Position numbers and translations under genes: made by a program. The notes below the pieces were generated by a model, which made no database searches, was not told the DNA's origin, and was given only the letters and a program-made list of their open reading frames with translations. A stretch of DNA of 25,196 bases, taken from positions 1 to 25,196 of IMG/VR virus record IMGVR_UViG_3300017744_000132, one strand, 5' to 3'. The DNA comes from a virus. The first letter of the stretch is position 1. Each line of letters begins with the position of its first letter. Positions 1 through 6,784 of the stretch are shown here, piece after piece.

Positions 1-1
1 G

Positions 2-538
2 ACCAACGCACGGCCACTCTTCTTTACTGAAGTACAACTGGAGCAAATGGAGGCTTACCACAGAGGCACGGATGACGCATACATGGAGCACTTCATTGTA
101 CTGGGACACCAGACCGGAATGCGGCTAGGTGAGATCACCGGATTGACTCGGGACAGCCTCGAGCAAGATGACAGCGGCGCGAACTGGGTGCACCTTGAGG
201 ACACCAAGAACGGAGACGAGCGGTACGTGCCGCTAAACAAGAGAGCGCACGACGCCTTGGCAGCACTAGACTTCCTACCGGCGCGATACTTCGAACACAC
301 GCGATTCTATCGAGCGTGGGGACGTATGCGGCGCGACTTACTACACAGGGATCCGCGCTATGTGTTCCACACTCTAAGGCATACGGCAGCAACCAAGATG
401 GCTAATGACATCAAAGCCAACTCGGCTGTCATTGGTCTTATGTTGGGCCATAGGTCAGAGAAAACGACGCGCAAATACATCAAGGCTAAGCCAAGCGCAT
501 TGCAAGCAATCGCGGCACAAATGTCTGGAGGTGTCTAG
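2..538 (+). CDS. int: Tyrosine-recombinase integrase, 3' part (5' end cut by window edge)
   Basis: Catalytic domain of a phage integrase, which joins attP to a host attB by a covalent 3'-phosphotyrosine intermediate. The frame is open to the left edge, so the N-terminal arm- and core-binding domains lie outside. The first ATG (47) falls inside the catalytic domain and is probably not the true start. Numbering from that ATG, the catalytic set is visible: Arg26 in TGMRLGEI, Lys in DTKNGDERYVPL, His108-x-x-Arg111 in FHTLRH, His135 in MLGHRS and the nucleophile Tyr144 in TTRKYIKA. The C-terminus after the tyrosine is short, as usual. The gene sits just upstream of the RNA polymerase, an order known from integrase-bearing T7-like marine phages. 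It suggests a temperate option; the specificity and att core cannot be read here. Confidence 0.93.
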   Translation, partial: TNARPLFFTEVQLEQMEAYHRGTDDAYMEHFIVLGHQTGMRLGEITGLTRDSLEQDDSGANWVHLEDTKNGDERYVPLNKRAHDALAALDFLPARYFEHTRFYRAWGRMRRDLLHRDPRYVFHTLRHTAATKMANDIKANSAVIGLMLGHRSEKTTRKYIKAKPSALQAIAAQMSGGV

Positions 539-550
539 TTAGTCTCTATC

Positions 551-586
551 GACTCTCTGTAAATTAGTGCTTACACAGAGCGAGTC
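551..586. repeat. Imperfect inverted repeat downstream of integrase
   Basis: Positions 551-554 (GACT) pair with 583-586, and 555-560 (CTCTGT) pair with 575-580, with a 2-base bulge and a 14-base loop. No T tract follows, so it is not an obvious intrinsic terminator. Its place directly after the integrase makes an att or recombinase arm-type site possible, but this is inference only. Confidence 0.4.
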
Positions 587-622
587 TCAAAGCGATACTT
601 GATTCCAAACATACAGAAACTA

Positions 623-656
623 AAAGAGGTGCGTCTCACTTAAGGCGCACCTTTTG
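623..656 (+). terminator. Intrinsic terminator between integrase and RNA polymerase
   Basis: A perfect 7-bp stem (AGGTGCG, 627-633, with CGCACCT, 646-652) is extended by a T-G pair inside the loop and A-T pairs outside. It is preceded by AAAAG and followed by a run of T. It would separate the integrase transcript from the RNA polymerase gene. Confidence 0.8.
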
Positions 657-663
657 TCCCCCT
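655..663 (+). promoter_or_regulatory. Shared motif TGTCCCCCT before RNA polymerase (possible phage promoter element)
   Basis: The 9-mer TGTCCCCCT recurs exactly at 3311-3319, and a related C-run followed by CTGATA occurs at 12366-12376. The first two copies lie in the leaders of the RNA polymerase and SSB genes. Promoters for single-subunit phage polymerases are conserved intergenic repeats, so this is a candidate, but two exact copies are thin evidence. Confidence 0.2.
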
Positions 664-691
664 ATTAGAAAGACAAAGGGAAAGCAGACGC

Positions 692-3304
692 ATGACTACT
701 AAAGACACTAATGCCGCCTACGAAACATCCATGAGAGACCAAGGAAACGAAAGATACAAAGACAAGCACGAGGGCTCTGAAGATGTCACAGATAGCCCCT
801 CCCACTTCAACCACCTAAAACAAGCAATGCCTAAAGTCACTGAAGGCATACAAAAGGCACTCAAAGAAGGCAGGAAGTCTAAAGGACGGATACCAACTTG
901 GGTCGAAGAGTTATCAACAGTCGAAGAAGATATCTTGGCTTACATCGGTCTAATGTGTTCGTTTAATGGGGTGTTGAAGGTGTCTACAGTCACTCAAATA
1001 ACCCAGACAATCGGCGAACTGATCGAGAAAGAGTTACTCAAGAACGAGTTGCTTTGGCACGACAAACAGGAACATCAGACAGCCATAGACGTTGCAGCCA
1101 AAGCAGGATTGGAGCGCCCAAAGCCACGCAACACCAACAAAAGAATAATCAATCAGGTGACAACGGCACACTCTAGCCCCAAGTACAGACTAAAGGCTTT
1201 ACGTATAATCGCGGAGAAAAATGGCTTCCGATCGATGAACTTTGGCACCGCAAAGACTAGAGCAGAGCGACAGTCAATCAAAGAACGACGGACCAAACTT
1301 GCAGCCCCAGTCCTCTCAATCGTGCTTGAGTGTTCGCATGTGTTCGACAAGTCACTTGAGATCGAAGGTAAAAACAACACAATGCTTCGGTTGAAGTTTA
1401 CGGAAGCAGCCGAGAAGCAACTGGAGAAGTCAGAGAAATACCTGAGTTGGATGGCACCTATTTTCAAACCGATGCTGTCAGAGCCAAACCCATGGAAAGA
1501 CTTTGACACTGGTGCCTACCATGACGACTTTTTGTCTAGTTGTGTGAAGTTGGTGAGGTCGTCAACCATAGATCAAGAGAACACAATACGTCACCAGTTT
1601 ACGAAAGGCACTCCAGATTACGTCCGCGCAGTCAACGCTATCCAAGCCACTCCACTCGCAATCAATGACGCCATTCTGGAGGTTGTCCAGTGGTGTTGGG
1701 ACGAGCGAAAACAACTGGGCAAGTTTCCGACTCAAGATCTACCGGAGCGCCCAAGAATGCCGGAGAACTGGCAAGACTTGGAGCCGCAAGTCATTGCGGA
1801 AATCAAAGCCGACATCAGGCGGCATCAAAAGTTAGTCACGCAGGTTAAGGGCGCAGCGGAGGTCATGAGGCAAGATCTTCAGACAGCGCATGAACTGGCT
1901 GTACACGATAAGTTCTTTTTACCGATGAACCTTGATTTTCGAGGGCGTATATACAGCATTCCATCGTTTAACTATTTCCGCGACGATCACATCAAGTCCA
2001 TGTTTACCTACTTTCGAGGCTACAGAGTTGAGGGAAACAATGCGTACTGGCTGATGATCCATCTGGCAAATGTCGGAGACTTCGACAAGATCAGTAAGGC
2101 ACCTTTGGACGCGCGTGTTGAGTGGGTCCAAGACAATCACGACAACATTCTTTCAATAGCAAGGGACTTTAAGCAATCTTATGACTTTTGGAGTGAAGCA
2201 GACAAGCCGTTTCAATTCGTTGCCGCAGCCTTAGAGTATGCTCGATGGGTTGAGGAAGGTGAAGACTTTGTTTGCTATGTGCCCATCGCCATGGATGGCA
2301 CTAACTCTGGTGTTCAGCACTACTCATGTCTAAACCGCAGTCAGCGTGAAGGAGCATTGGTCAACCTTGTACCGTCAAAGACCGTGGCAGACATTTACGC
2401 CAGTAATGCAGAGAGTGTCACAAAGATCCTTCAGGAGCAGCGGTCGAGCAAAGTGAAGTTTAACGCTAAACGTAAAGACAGTTCGACAGTCGGCAAACTA
2501 AGTCGCGTCTGGCTCGACTACGGCATCACAAGATCCGTTTTGAAAAGAGCAACAATGACCTTTGGCTACTCAAGCAAACCAGTGGGCATGGCGGCACAGT
2601 TTGTCGAGGATCTGATGAAGCCTTTACAGCGCAAGGTCGCTTACAAACTGATCGATAAGCACCCAATAGCGCCGACAGAGCAAGGACAGTTTGAGGCGGC
2701 TAGGTTCATTGCTAACGTCAGCTACCGGGCGATACAAAAGACGCTACCGAAAGTCTCTGGCGCTATGGAGTATCTCCAAGGCATCACGGAGGTCTTGGCG
2801 CGCGAGAACAAGGCAGTCAAATGGACTTCTCCTTCTGGCTTTCCAATCGTACAAGACTACCGAAAGACCAGACGTCGAGAGATCAAGATCTTTTTGTATG
2901 ATCGTGCGATTAAGCAGCGAAAAAGAACTAAAGTTAGTCTTAGTCAGGAGTTGGATGCAGCGGACGTCAAAAAGGCGACAAATGCCATCGCGCCCAACTT
3001 CATCCATGGCTGCGACAGCGCCCACGTTCATAAAGTTGTATGTCGCATGATCGACGAGGGTACGGCGGAAGACTTTTTCATGATTCATGACTCATTTTCA
3101 GTCAGTGGCAACGCGTGGGATCTTTACGACACCGTAAGATCAACTCTCGTGGATATGTATTCTGAGGACTGTCTGTTTGACAAGTTTGAGGATGAGATCA
3201 GGAACCAGTTGAACAATCCGGCTCATGTGTTTGAGCATAAGATCCCAGAGAAGGGATCACTGGATCTGGAGCAAATTAAAAACAGCGACTTTTGTTTTAG
3301 TTAG
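692..3304 (+). CDS. T7-type single-subunit DNA-directed RNA polymerase
   Basis: Phage RNA polymerase of 870 residues (T7 gp1 has 883), expected to transcribe middle and late phage genes from its own promoters. Visible landmarks: LDFRGRIY at 414-421; motif A PIAMDGTNSGVQH with catalytic Asp535 (T7 Asp537); motif B RSVLKRATMTFGYSS with Lys618 and Tyr626 (T7 Lys631 and Tyr639); motif C FFMIHDSF with His799 and Asp800 (T7 His811 and Asp812). The chain ends SDFCFS, echoing the Phe-Ala-Phe-Ala foot of T7 RNA polymerase. The chosen ATG follows AAAGGGA by 10 bases. It stands alone between terminators on both sides, so it forms its own transcription unit, probably served by the host polymerase. No T7-lysozyme inhibitor was seen in the window. 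Confidence 0.97.
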   Translation: MTTKDTNAAYETSMRDQGNERYKDKHEGSEDVTDSPSHFNHLKQAMPKVTEGIQKALKEGRKSKGRIPTWVEELSTVEEDILAYIGLMCSFNGVLKVSTVTQITQTIGELIEKELLKNELLWHDKQEHQTAIDVAAKAGLERPKPRNTNKRIINQVTTAHSSPKYRLKALRIIAEKNGFRSMNFGTAKTRAERQSIKERRTKLAAPVLSIVLECSHVFDKSLEIEGKNNTMLRLKFTEAAEKQLEKSEKYLSWMAPIFKPMLSEPNPWKDFDTGAYHDDFLSSCVKLVRSSTIDQENTIRHQFTKGTPDYVRAVNAIQATPLAINDAILEVVQWCWDERKQLGKFPTQDLPERPRMPENWQDLEPQVIAEIKADIRRHQKLVTQVKGAAEVMRQDLQTAHELAVHDKFFLPMNLDFRGRIYSIPSFNYFRDDHIKSMFTYFRGYRVEGNNAYWLMIHLANVGDFDKISKAPLDARVEWVQDNHDNILSIARDFKQSYDFWSEADKPFQFVAAALEYARWVEEGEDFVCYVPIAMDGTNSGVQHYSCLNRSQREGALVNLVPSKTVADIYASNAESVTKILQEQRSSKVKFNAKRKDSSTVGKLSRVWLDYGITRSVLKRATMTFGYSSKPVGMAAQFVEDLMKPLQRKVAYKLIDKHPIAPTEQGQFEAARFIANVSYRAIQKTLPKVSGAMEYLQGITEVLARENKAVKWTSPSGFPIVQDYRKTRRREIKIFLYDRAIKQRKRTKVSLSQELDAADVKKATNAIAPNFIHGCDSAHVHKVVCRMIDEGTAEDFFMIHDSFSVSGNAWDLYDTVRSTLVDMYSEDCLFDKFEDEIRNQLNNPAHVFEHKIPEKGSLDLEQIKNSDFCFS

Positions 3305-3310
3305 TACTTA

Positions 3311-3319
3311 TGTCCCCCT
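3311..3319 (+). promoter_or_regulatory. Second copy of TGTCCCCCT motif
   Basis: Exact match to 655-663, located just after the RNA polymerase stop codon. It lies upstream of both hairpins 3323-3343 and 3363-3393. If it were a promoter, those hairpins would lie in the SSB leader, which argues for a processing or attenuation role or against promoter function. Confidence 0.2.
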
Positions 3320-3322
3320 CTT

Positions 3323-3347
3323 GAAGGAAGCGATGCATCCTTCGTTT
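3323..3347 (+). terminator. Weak terminator hairpin after RNA polymerase
   Basis: Stem GAAGGA (3323-3328) with TCCTTC (3338-3343), a 9-base loop, then GTTTT. It is short and only moderately stable; the stronger hairpin 20 bases downstream probably does most of the work. Confidence 0.5.
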
Positions 3348-3362
3348 TATCTCTCCCTGTCT

Positions 3363-3398
3363 GGGGCGGACCTCTGCTACTGGGGTCCGCCCCTTTTT
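3363..3398 (+). terminator. Strong intrinsic terminator before SSB gene
   Basis: A perfect 10-bp GC-rich stem (GGGGCGGACC, 3363-3372, with GGTCCGCCCC, 3384-3393), an 11-base loop and five T. It lies 17 bases before the SSB start codon, so the SSB gene needs either readthrough, RNA processing or a promoter very close to its start. Confidence 0.9.
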
Positions 3399-3414
3399 CT
3401 AAAAGGACAAAAGT

Positions 3415-3975
3415 ATGCCAAAAGTAACACCATTCCAAACGGCTGTAGGAACTGCGAAATATCCGCATCTGAACACCCCAGACGCAGCGTTTGACAAGGA
3501 CAACCCGAAGTACAAAACCGAGTTGTTAATGACACCAAAAGAAGCCGAGCCCCTGATGAAGATGATGAGGGAAGCGGCTGCCGACGCATTTGGTAACAAG
3601 AAGAATATTAAGTTTGCGTTTTCAAAAGACGAAGAGACTGGACAAGTAAGTTTCAAAGTACAAAGCAAGTATCAACCAAAGTACTACGACTCTAATGGTC
3701 AAGTGATTACACCTGAGAAGTTACCAAGAGTTAGCGGTGGTTCCAGATTGAAGGCTGCAGGTATCCTAAACATTTATAGCGTTAGCGGTACTAACGGCGT
3801 CGGCTTACTTCTTGATCGGGTACAACTGGTAAAGGTAGTTGACGGTTTCACTGGCGACGGAGGAGGCTTTGACGCTGTTGAAGATGGAGAGTTTTCCATA
3901 GAAGATAATGATGGCGAATGGTCATCAGTAAATGGAACTCCAGTAGATGAACTAGATGATGATGATGACTTCTAG
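3415..3975 (+). CDS. Single-stranded DNA-binding protein, T7 gp2.5-like
   Basis: SSB of 186 residues (T7 gp2.5 has 232). It should coat single-stranded DNA at the fork and contact the polymerase and helicase. An OB-fold-like core runs roughly from residue 5 to 145, containing KYPHLNTPD, KYKTELLM and GLLLDRVQLVKV. A strongly acidic tail follows and ends DELDDDDDF. A C-terminal acidic tail with a terminal aromatic residue is the hallmark of gp2.5, where it binds replisome partners. AAGGA lies 7 bases before the ATG. The order after RNA polymerase and before endonuclease I matches other T7-like phages. The codons of the Asp run double as start codons of the next gene. Confidence 0.88.
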   Translation: MPKVTPFQTAVGTAKYPHLNTPDAAFDKDNPKYKTELLMTPKEAEPLMKMMREAAADAFGNKKNIKFAFSKDEETGQVSFKVQSKYQPKYYDSNGQVITPEKLPRVSGGSRLKAAGILNIYSVSGTNGVGLLLDRVQLVKVVDGFTGDGGGFDAVEDGEFSIEDNDGEWSSVNGTPVDELDDDDDF

Positions 3976-4420
3976 TTTAACTAGGAGAAACAGATCTTTC
4001 TATCGAGGCTTGGCTAATGGATATCGGTCGGGCCTTGAGGAAACCATTGCTGAACAGTTGAGATCCCACAAGATCGAAGTTCTGTATGAGACTGACAAGA
4101 TCCAATATGTCGTCCCTTCGAGGAACGCGAAGTACACGCCTGACTTCAAACTCCCGAAGCAAAATGGCTATTGGTATTTAGAATCTAAAGGTATCTGGGC
4201 AGTTGCAGATCGAGCCAAGCATTTGCTTATTCGTGATCAACAACCCGACATCGATATAAGGTTCGTATTTTCAAACAGTAGAGCCAAACTCTACAAGGGA
4301 TCGAAAACTACATACGCCGACTACTGCGAGAAGCATGGTTTTCGATGGGCGCACAAAGTCATTCCGGATGACTGGATAGACGAGTGTGTCCAAGCAAGCG
4401 AGAGCAAGGGGTCGTCTTAG
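3956..4420 (+). CDS. Endonuclease I, Holliday-junction resolvase (T7 gp3-like)
   Basis: Junction-resolving nuclease that in T7 cuts branched DNA and breaks down host DNA for nucleotide recycling. The 154 residues compare with 149 in T7. The active-site pattern is complete: Glu28 in RSGLE, Asp63 in YTPDF and Glu76-x-Lys78 in YLESKG, matching T7 Glu20, Asp55, Glu65 and Lys67. Further family matches are KHLLIRDQQPDIDIRFVFS and AKLYKGSKTTYADYCEKHG. The start overlaps the SSB gene by 20 bases. Four tandem ATG codons (3956, 3959, 3962, 3965) are possible starts and no clear ribosome site precedes them, so translation is probably coupled to SSB. The stop codon lies in the loop of a terminator. Confidence 0.93.
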   Translation: MMMMTSSLTRRNRSFYRGLANGYRSGLEETIAEQLRSHKIEVLYETDKIQYVVPSRNAKYTPDFKLPKQNGYWYLESKGIWAVADRAKHLLIRDQQPDIDIRFVFSNSRAKLYKGSKTTYADYCEKHGFRWAHKVIPDDWIDECVQASESKGSS

Positions 4421-4436
4421 GACGGCTCCTTTTTTA
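4408..4436 (+). terminator. Intrinsic terminator overlapping the endonuclease stop codon
   Basis: A 9-bp stem with two G-T pairs (4408-4416 with 4421-4429) closes a 4-base loop TTAG, which holds the TAG stop of endonuclease I, followed by six T. A ribosome reaching the stop would cover the stem, so termination may depend on translation. Confidence 0.8.
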
Positions 4437-4461
4437 CTTACAGACAGACAGGGAGATCACA

Positions 4462-6060
4462 ATGGAGCCATCAACGGATGGAGCCGACTTCGTGCGGCAT
4501 GAGCCGTGTGACAAGTGCGGATCGAGTGACGCCAACTCACTCTACTCAGACAATAGCATGTGGTGCTTTAGTTGCGAGACGTACACGTCAGGAGACGGAG
4601 AAATTGCCTACAGATCAAACAAAGTGAAGGATGAAGGTGTAGACTTACTGAGCGGAGAGTTCCGAGAGTTACGAGCGAGACAGATTGACGAGGCTACTTG
4701 CCGTAAGTTCGACTATCGCGTTGGCACTCACAAAGGACAACCAGTTCAGATAGCCACCTATAAGGACAGGCAAGGTAAGCCAGTCGCGCAGAAGATCAGG
4801 ACAAAAGACAAACAGTTTTCAACCGTGGGCAGAGCCAAAGAGATGGGTCTCTACGGTCAACACTTGTGGTCGTCAGGAAAAAAGATCGTTGTTTGCGAAG
4901 GCGAGATTGACACGATGACCGTATCGATGATTCAAGGCAATAAATTTGCGACATGCGGTTTGCCTCACGGGGCGCAGTCAGCAAAGAAGCATTTACTGAA
5001 AGCCCTCGACTACCTCAACAACTTCGAAGAGATCATCTTGATGTTTGATCAGGATGAGGCAGGGATCGACAGTGCAAAAGCATGTGCCGAAGTCTTGCCA
5101 CTAGGCAAAACAAAGATTGCTGTGTTACCACACAAAGATCCAAACGAGTGTCTCTTGAAGGGACAGTCAGGCGCAATCATTACAGCGATCCATCAGGCTC
5201 AAAGTTACAGACCAGATGGCATCGTCAGCATGGAAGATCTTAGAGACACCATCGCTGTCAAAGACGCTGAGTCACCAATCAAATATCCATATCCAAAACT
5301 CAACGAAATGCTGAAGGGGATCAGAACTGGACTGATCACGTTGGCAGCCGGAAGCGGTGTCGGCAAAAGCACATTGATCAGAGAGTTCGCCTATAAGATC
5401 CATTCTGATGGGTTCACTGTAGGCATGATGATGTTGGAAGAGTCTACCAAGCGAACCTCCCAAGGTTTGGTAGGCATCCACATCAACAAGAACATTGTGA
5501 TCGATGATGACGCTGCTTCCAAAGAAGAGATCGAAGATGGCTTTGAAGACCTTCTCTCCCAAGGTCCGATATACCTCTTCGATCACTTCGGATCTACCGA
5601 TATGGACACCATTGAGAACCGCATCAGATACATGAAGCACGGCCTTGGTTGTGACGTTATCGTGTTAGACCATGTATCGATATTAATCAGTGGCCTTACC
5701 GGAGAGACGACTAATGAACGTACTCTTGTAGATTCAATCATCCACCGCCTTCGTGTTCTCTGTAGTGAATTAGACCTAGCGTTGATCCTTGTGTCTCACC
5801 TTCGTCGTCCGAGTGGCGACACAGGTCACGAGGGAGGTGCCAAGGTATCTCTCGCACAACTCAGATCCTCGCATTCGATCGCTCAGTTGAGTGACGGATG
5901 TATCGGGCTCGAAGTTGATCCAGAGGATCCCACGGCAGGTCTAAGAAATCTCGTTGTCTTAAAGAACCGCTTCACAGGCGAAGTCGGTCCTGCAGATCAA
6001 CTCCAGTACGACAGAGAAAAAGGGCGTCTCGTGTCGGTACAAGACTTTAGCCCATTTTAA
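4462..6060 (+). CDS. Primase-helicase (T7 gp4-like)
   Basis: Bifunctional replication enzyme that makes RNA primers and unwinds the fork as a hexamer; 532 residues (T7 gp4 has 566). An N-terminal zinc-binding domain has Cys16, Cys19, Cys35 and Cys38 (CDKCG and CFSC), followed by a TOPRIM primase core with CEGEID (Glu146) and FDQDEAG (Asp196, Asp198). The RecA-like helicase has Walker A GSGVGKST (297-304), MMMLEES, Walker B VIVLDH (Asp403) and the LILVSHLRR motif (His446). The chain ends with DFSPF, so a terminal Phe is kept, as in T7 where the tail binds polymerase. A longer in-frame start at 4384 lies within the upstream gene and terminator; ATG 4462, with GGGAG 6 bases before it, puts the zinc domain right at the N-terminus as in T7. 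Confidence 0.96.
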   Translation: MEPSTDGADFVRHEPCDKCGSSDANSLYSDNSMWCFSCETYTSGDGEIAYRSNKVKDEGVDLLSGEFRELRARQIDEATCRKFDYRVGTHKGQPVQIATYKDRQGKPVAQKIRTKDKQFSTVGRAKEMGLYGQHLWSSGKKIVVCEGEIDTMTVSMIQGNKFATCGLPHGAQSAKKHLLKALDYLNNFEEIILMFDQDEAGIDSAKACAEVLPLGKTKIAVLPHKDPNECLLKGQSGAIITAIHQAQSYRPDGIVSMEDLRDTIAVKDAESPIKYPYPKLNEMLKGIRTGLITLAAGSGVGKSTLIREFAYKIHSDGFTVGMMMLEESTKRTSQGLVGIHINKNIVIDDDAASKEEIEDGFEDLLSQGPIYLFDHFGSTDMDTIENRIRYMKHGLGCDVIVLDHVSILISGLTGETTNERTLVDSIIHRLRVLCSELDLALILVSHLRRPSGDTGHEGGAKVSLAQLRSSHSIAQLSDGCIGLEVDPEDPTAGLRNLVVLKNRFTGEVGPADQLQYDREKGRLVSVQDFSPF

Positions 6061-6074
6061 ACAGGAGCAAACTA

Positions 6075-6422
6075 ATGAACGACTTAAAGAACTGGCAACA
6101 ATCAGAGTTGCCTTTGGTAATGAGTAATGCTGAAATCAATAAGATGGCGGATGCTTATCTCGACTACACGTTGAGAACGTCTGTGCAAGCGTATCATTCA
6201 GTCAACCATTCTAAAAAAGAGCGACAGATCCTTAAGGTAATTTTGGATGCAGGTGATCGAGGGATCATCAGTTCTGAGATACAGCAAAAGTTACCGCACA
6301 TGCCTTATGGATCAGTCACATCAAGTTTCAAGAAACTCACGGACGATGGTGTCATTGAGTGTGTTGGGGTCCGCAAGAACTTTCGCGGAAGAAATCAAAA
6401 AGTCTGGAGAGCAGTGAAATGA
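6075..6422 (+). CDS. Small winged-helix DNA-binding protein
   Basis: Protein of 115 residues with no family I can name. Residues about 47-112 read as a winged helix: KKERQILKVILDAGDRG (helix 1), ISSEIQQKLP (helix 2), YGSVTSSFKKLTDDGVIE (recognition helix and strand) and a basic wing with RKNFRGRNQKVWRAV. This resembles MarR- or ArsR-type folds and points to DNA binding, perhaps as a transcriptional regulator. The N-terminal 45 residues are helical without a motif. AGGAG lies 7 bases before the ATG, and the stop overlaps the MazG start (ATGA). It sits in the replication operon with no T7 counterpart, so it could be a regulator of host or phage transcription or a replication accessory factor. 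Confidence 0.75.
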   Translation: MNDLKNWQQSELPLVMSNAEINKMADAYLDYTLRTSVQAYHSVNHSKKERQILKVILDAGDRGIISSEIQQKLPHMPYGSVTSSFKKLTDDGVIECVGVRKNFRGRNQKVWRAVK

Positions 6423-6784
6423 TAAAGAGACCGTCAGAATTTGATAACTACACCTTGAACGCATATCAGGCGGACACAGCCGAGACAGCAATCTATCGTG
6501 ACAAAATCATCTATCCTGCACTCGGATTGGCGAATGAGGCAGGTGAGGTCTGTGGCGCTCTGAAGAAAATAATGAGGGACGAACACGTTTCCGTCGAAGG
6601 CTTTGCTTTGACCGACAAGCAGCGGCTCACTGTGGCTGCTGAGTTGGGTGACGTGCTCTGGTACATTGCCGCCCTATCAAGGGATCTAAACATCTCTCTA
6701 AACGACGTAGCAAAAATGAACATCGAAAAACTAGCAGATAGAAAAGAGCGTGGTGTTTTAGGCGGCTCTGGAGACAACCGTTGA
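6419..6784 (+). CDS. MazG-like nucleotide pyrophosphohydrolase
   Basis: All-alpha NTP pyrophosphatase of 121 residues. This family hydrolyses NTPs or dNTPs to monophosphates and PPi; in phages it is thought to adjust nucleotide pools or alarmones. The metal-binding pattern is readable: Glu40-Ala-Gly-Glu43 in LANEAGEVCG and Glu75-Leu-Gly-Asp78 in AAELGDVLWY, matching the EExxE...ExxD signature. A longer in-frame start at 6359 exists, but ATG 6419 overlaps the upstream stop by 4 bases and has GGAGA 8 bases before it. Its 3' end overlaps the DNA polymerase TTG start by 4 bases. Grouping with RNR, exonuclease and endonuclease I fits nucleotide supply during infection. The substrate is unknown. 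Confidence 0.88.
   Translation: MIKRPSEFDNYTLNAYQADTAETAIYRDKIIYPALGLANEAGEVCGALKKIMRDEHVSVEGFALTDKQRLTVAAELGDVLWYIAALSRDLNISLNDVAKMNIEKLADRKERGVLGGSGDNR

Noticed and set aside
555-572. CTGTAAAT similar to a tRNA-Tyr anticodon loop, a possible attP core
   Set aside because: Only about 8 bases match and the surrounding stem does not pair like a tRNA; too short to support an att core.
3225-3494. 89-codon + strand frame spanning the RNA polymerase end and SSB start
   Set aside because: It runs through both terminators and overlaps two well-supported genes in another frame.
4384-4461. 26-residue N-terminal extension of primase-helicase
   Set aside because: It overlaps endonuclease I and a terminator, and the zinc-binding domain sits at the N-terminus only with the start at 4462.
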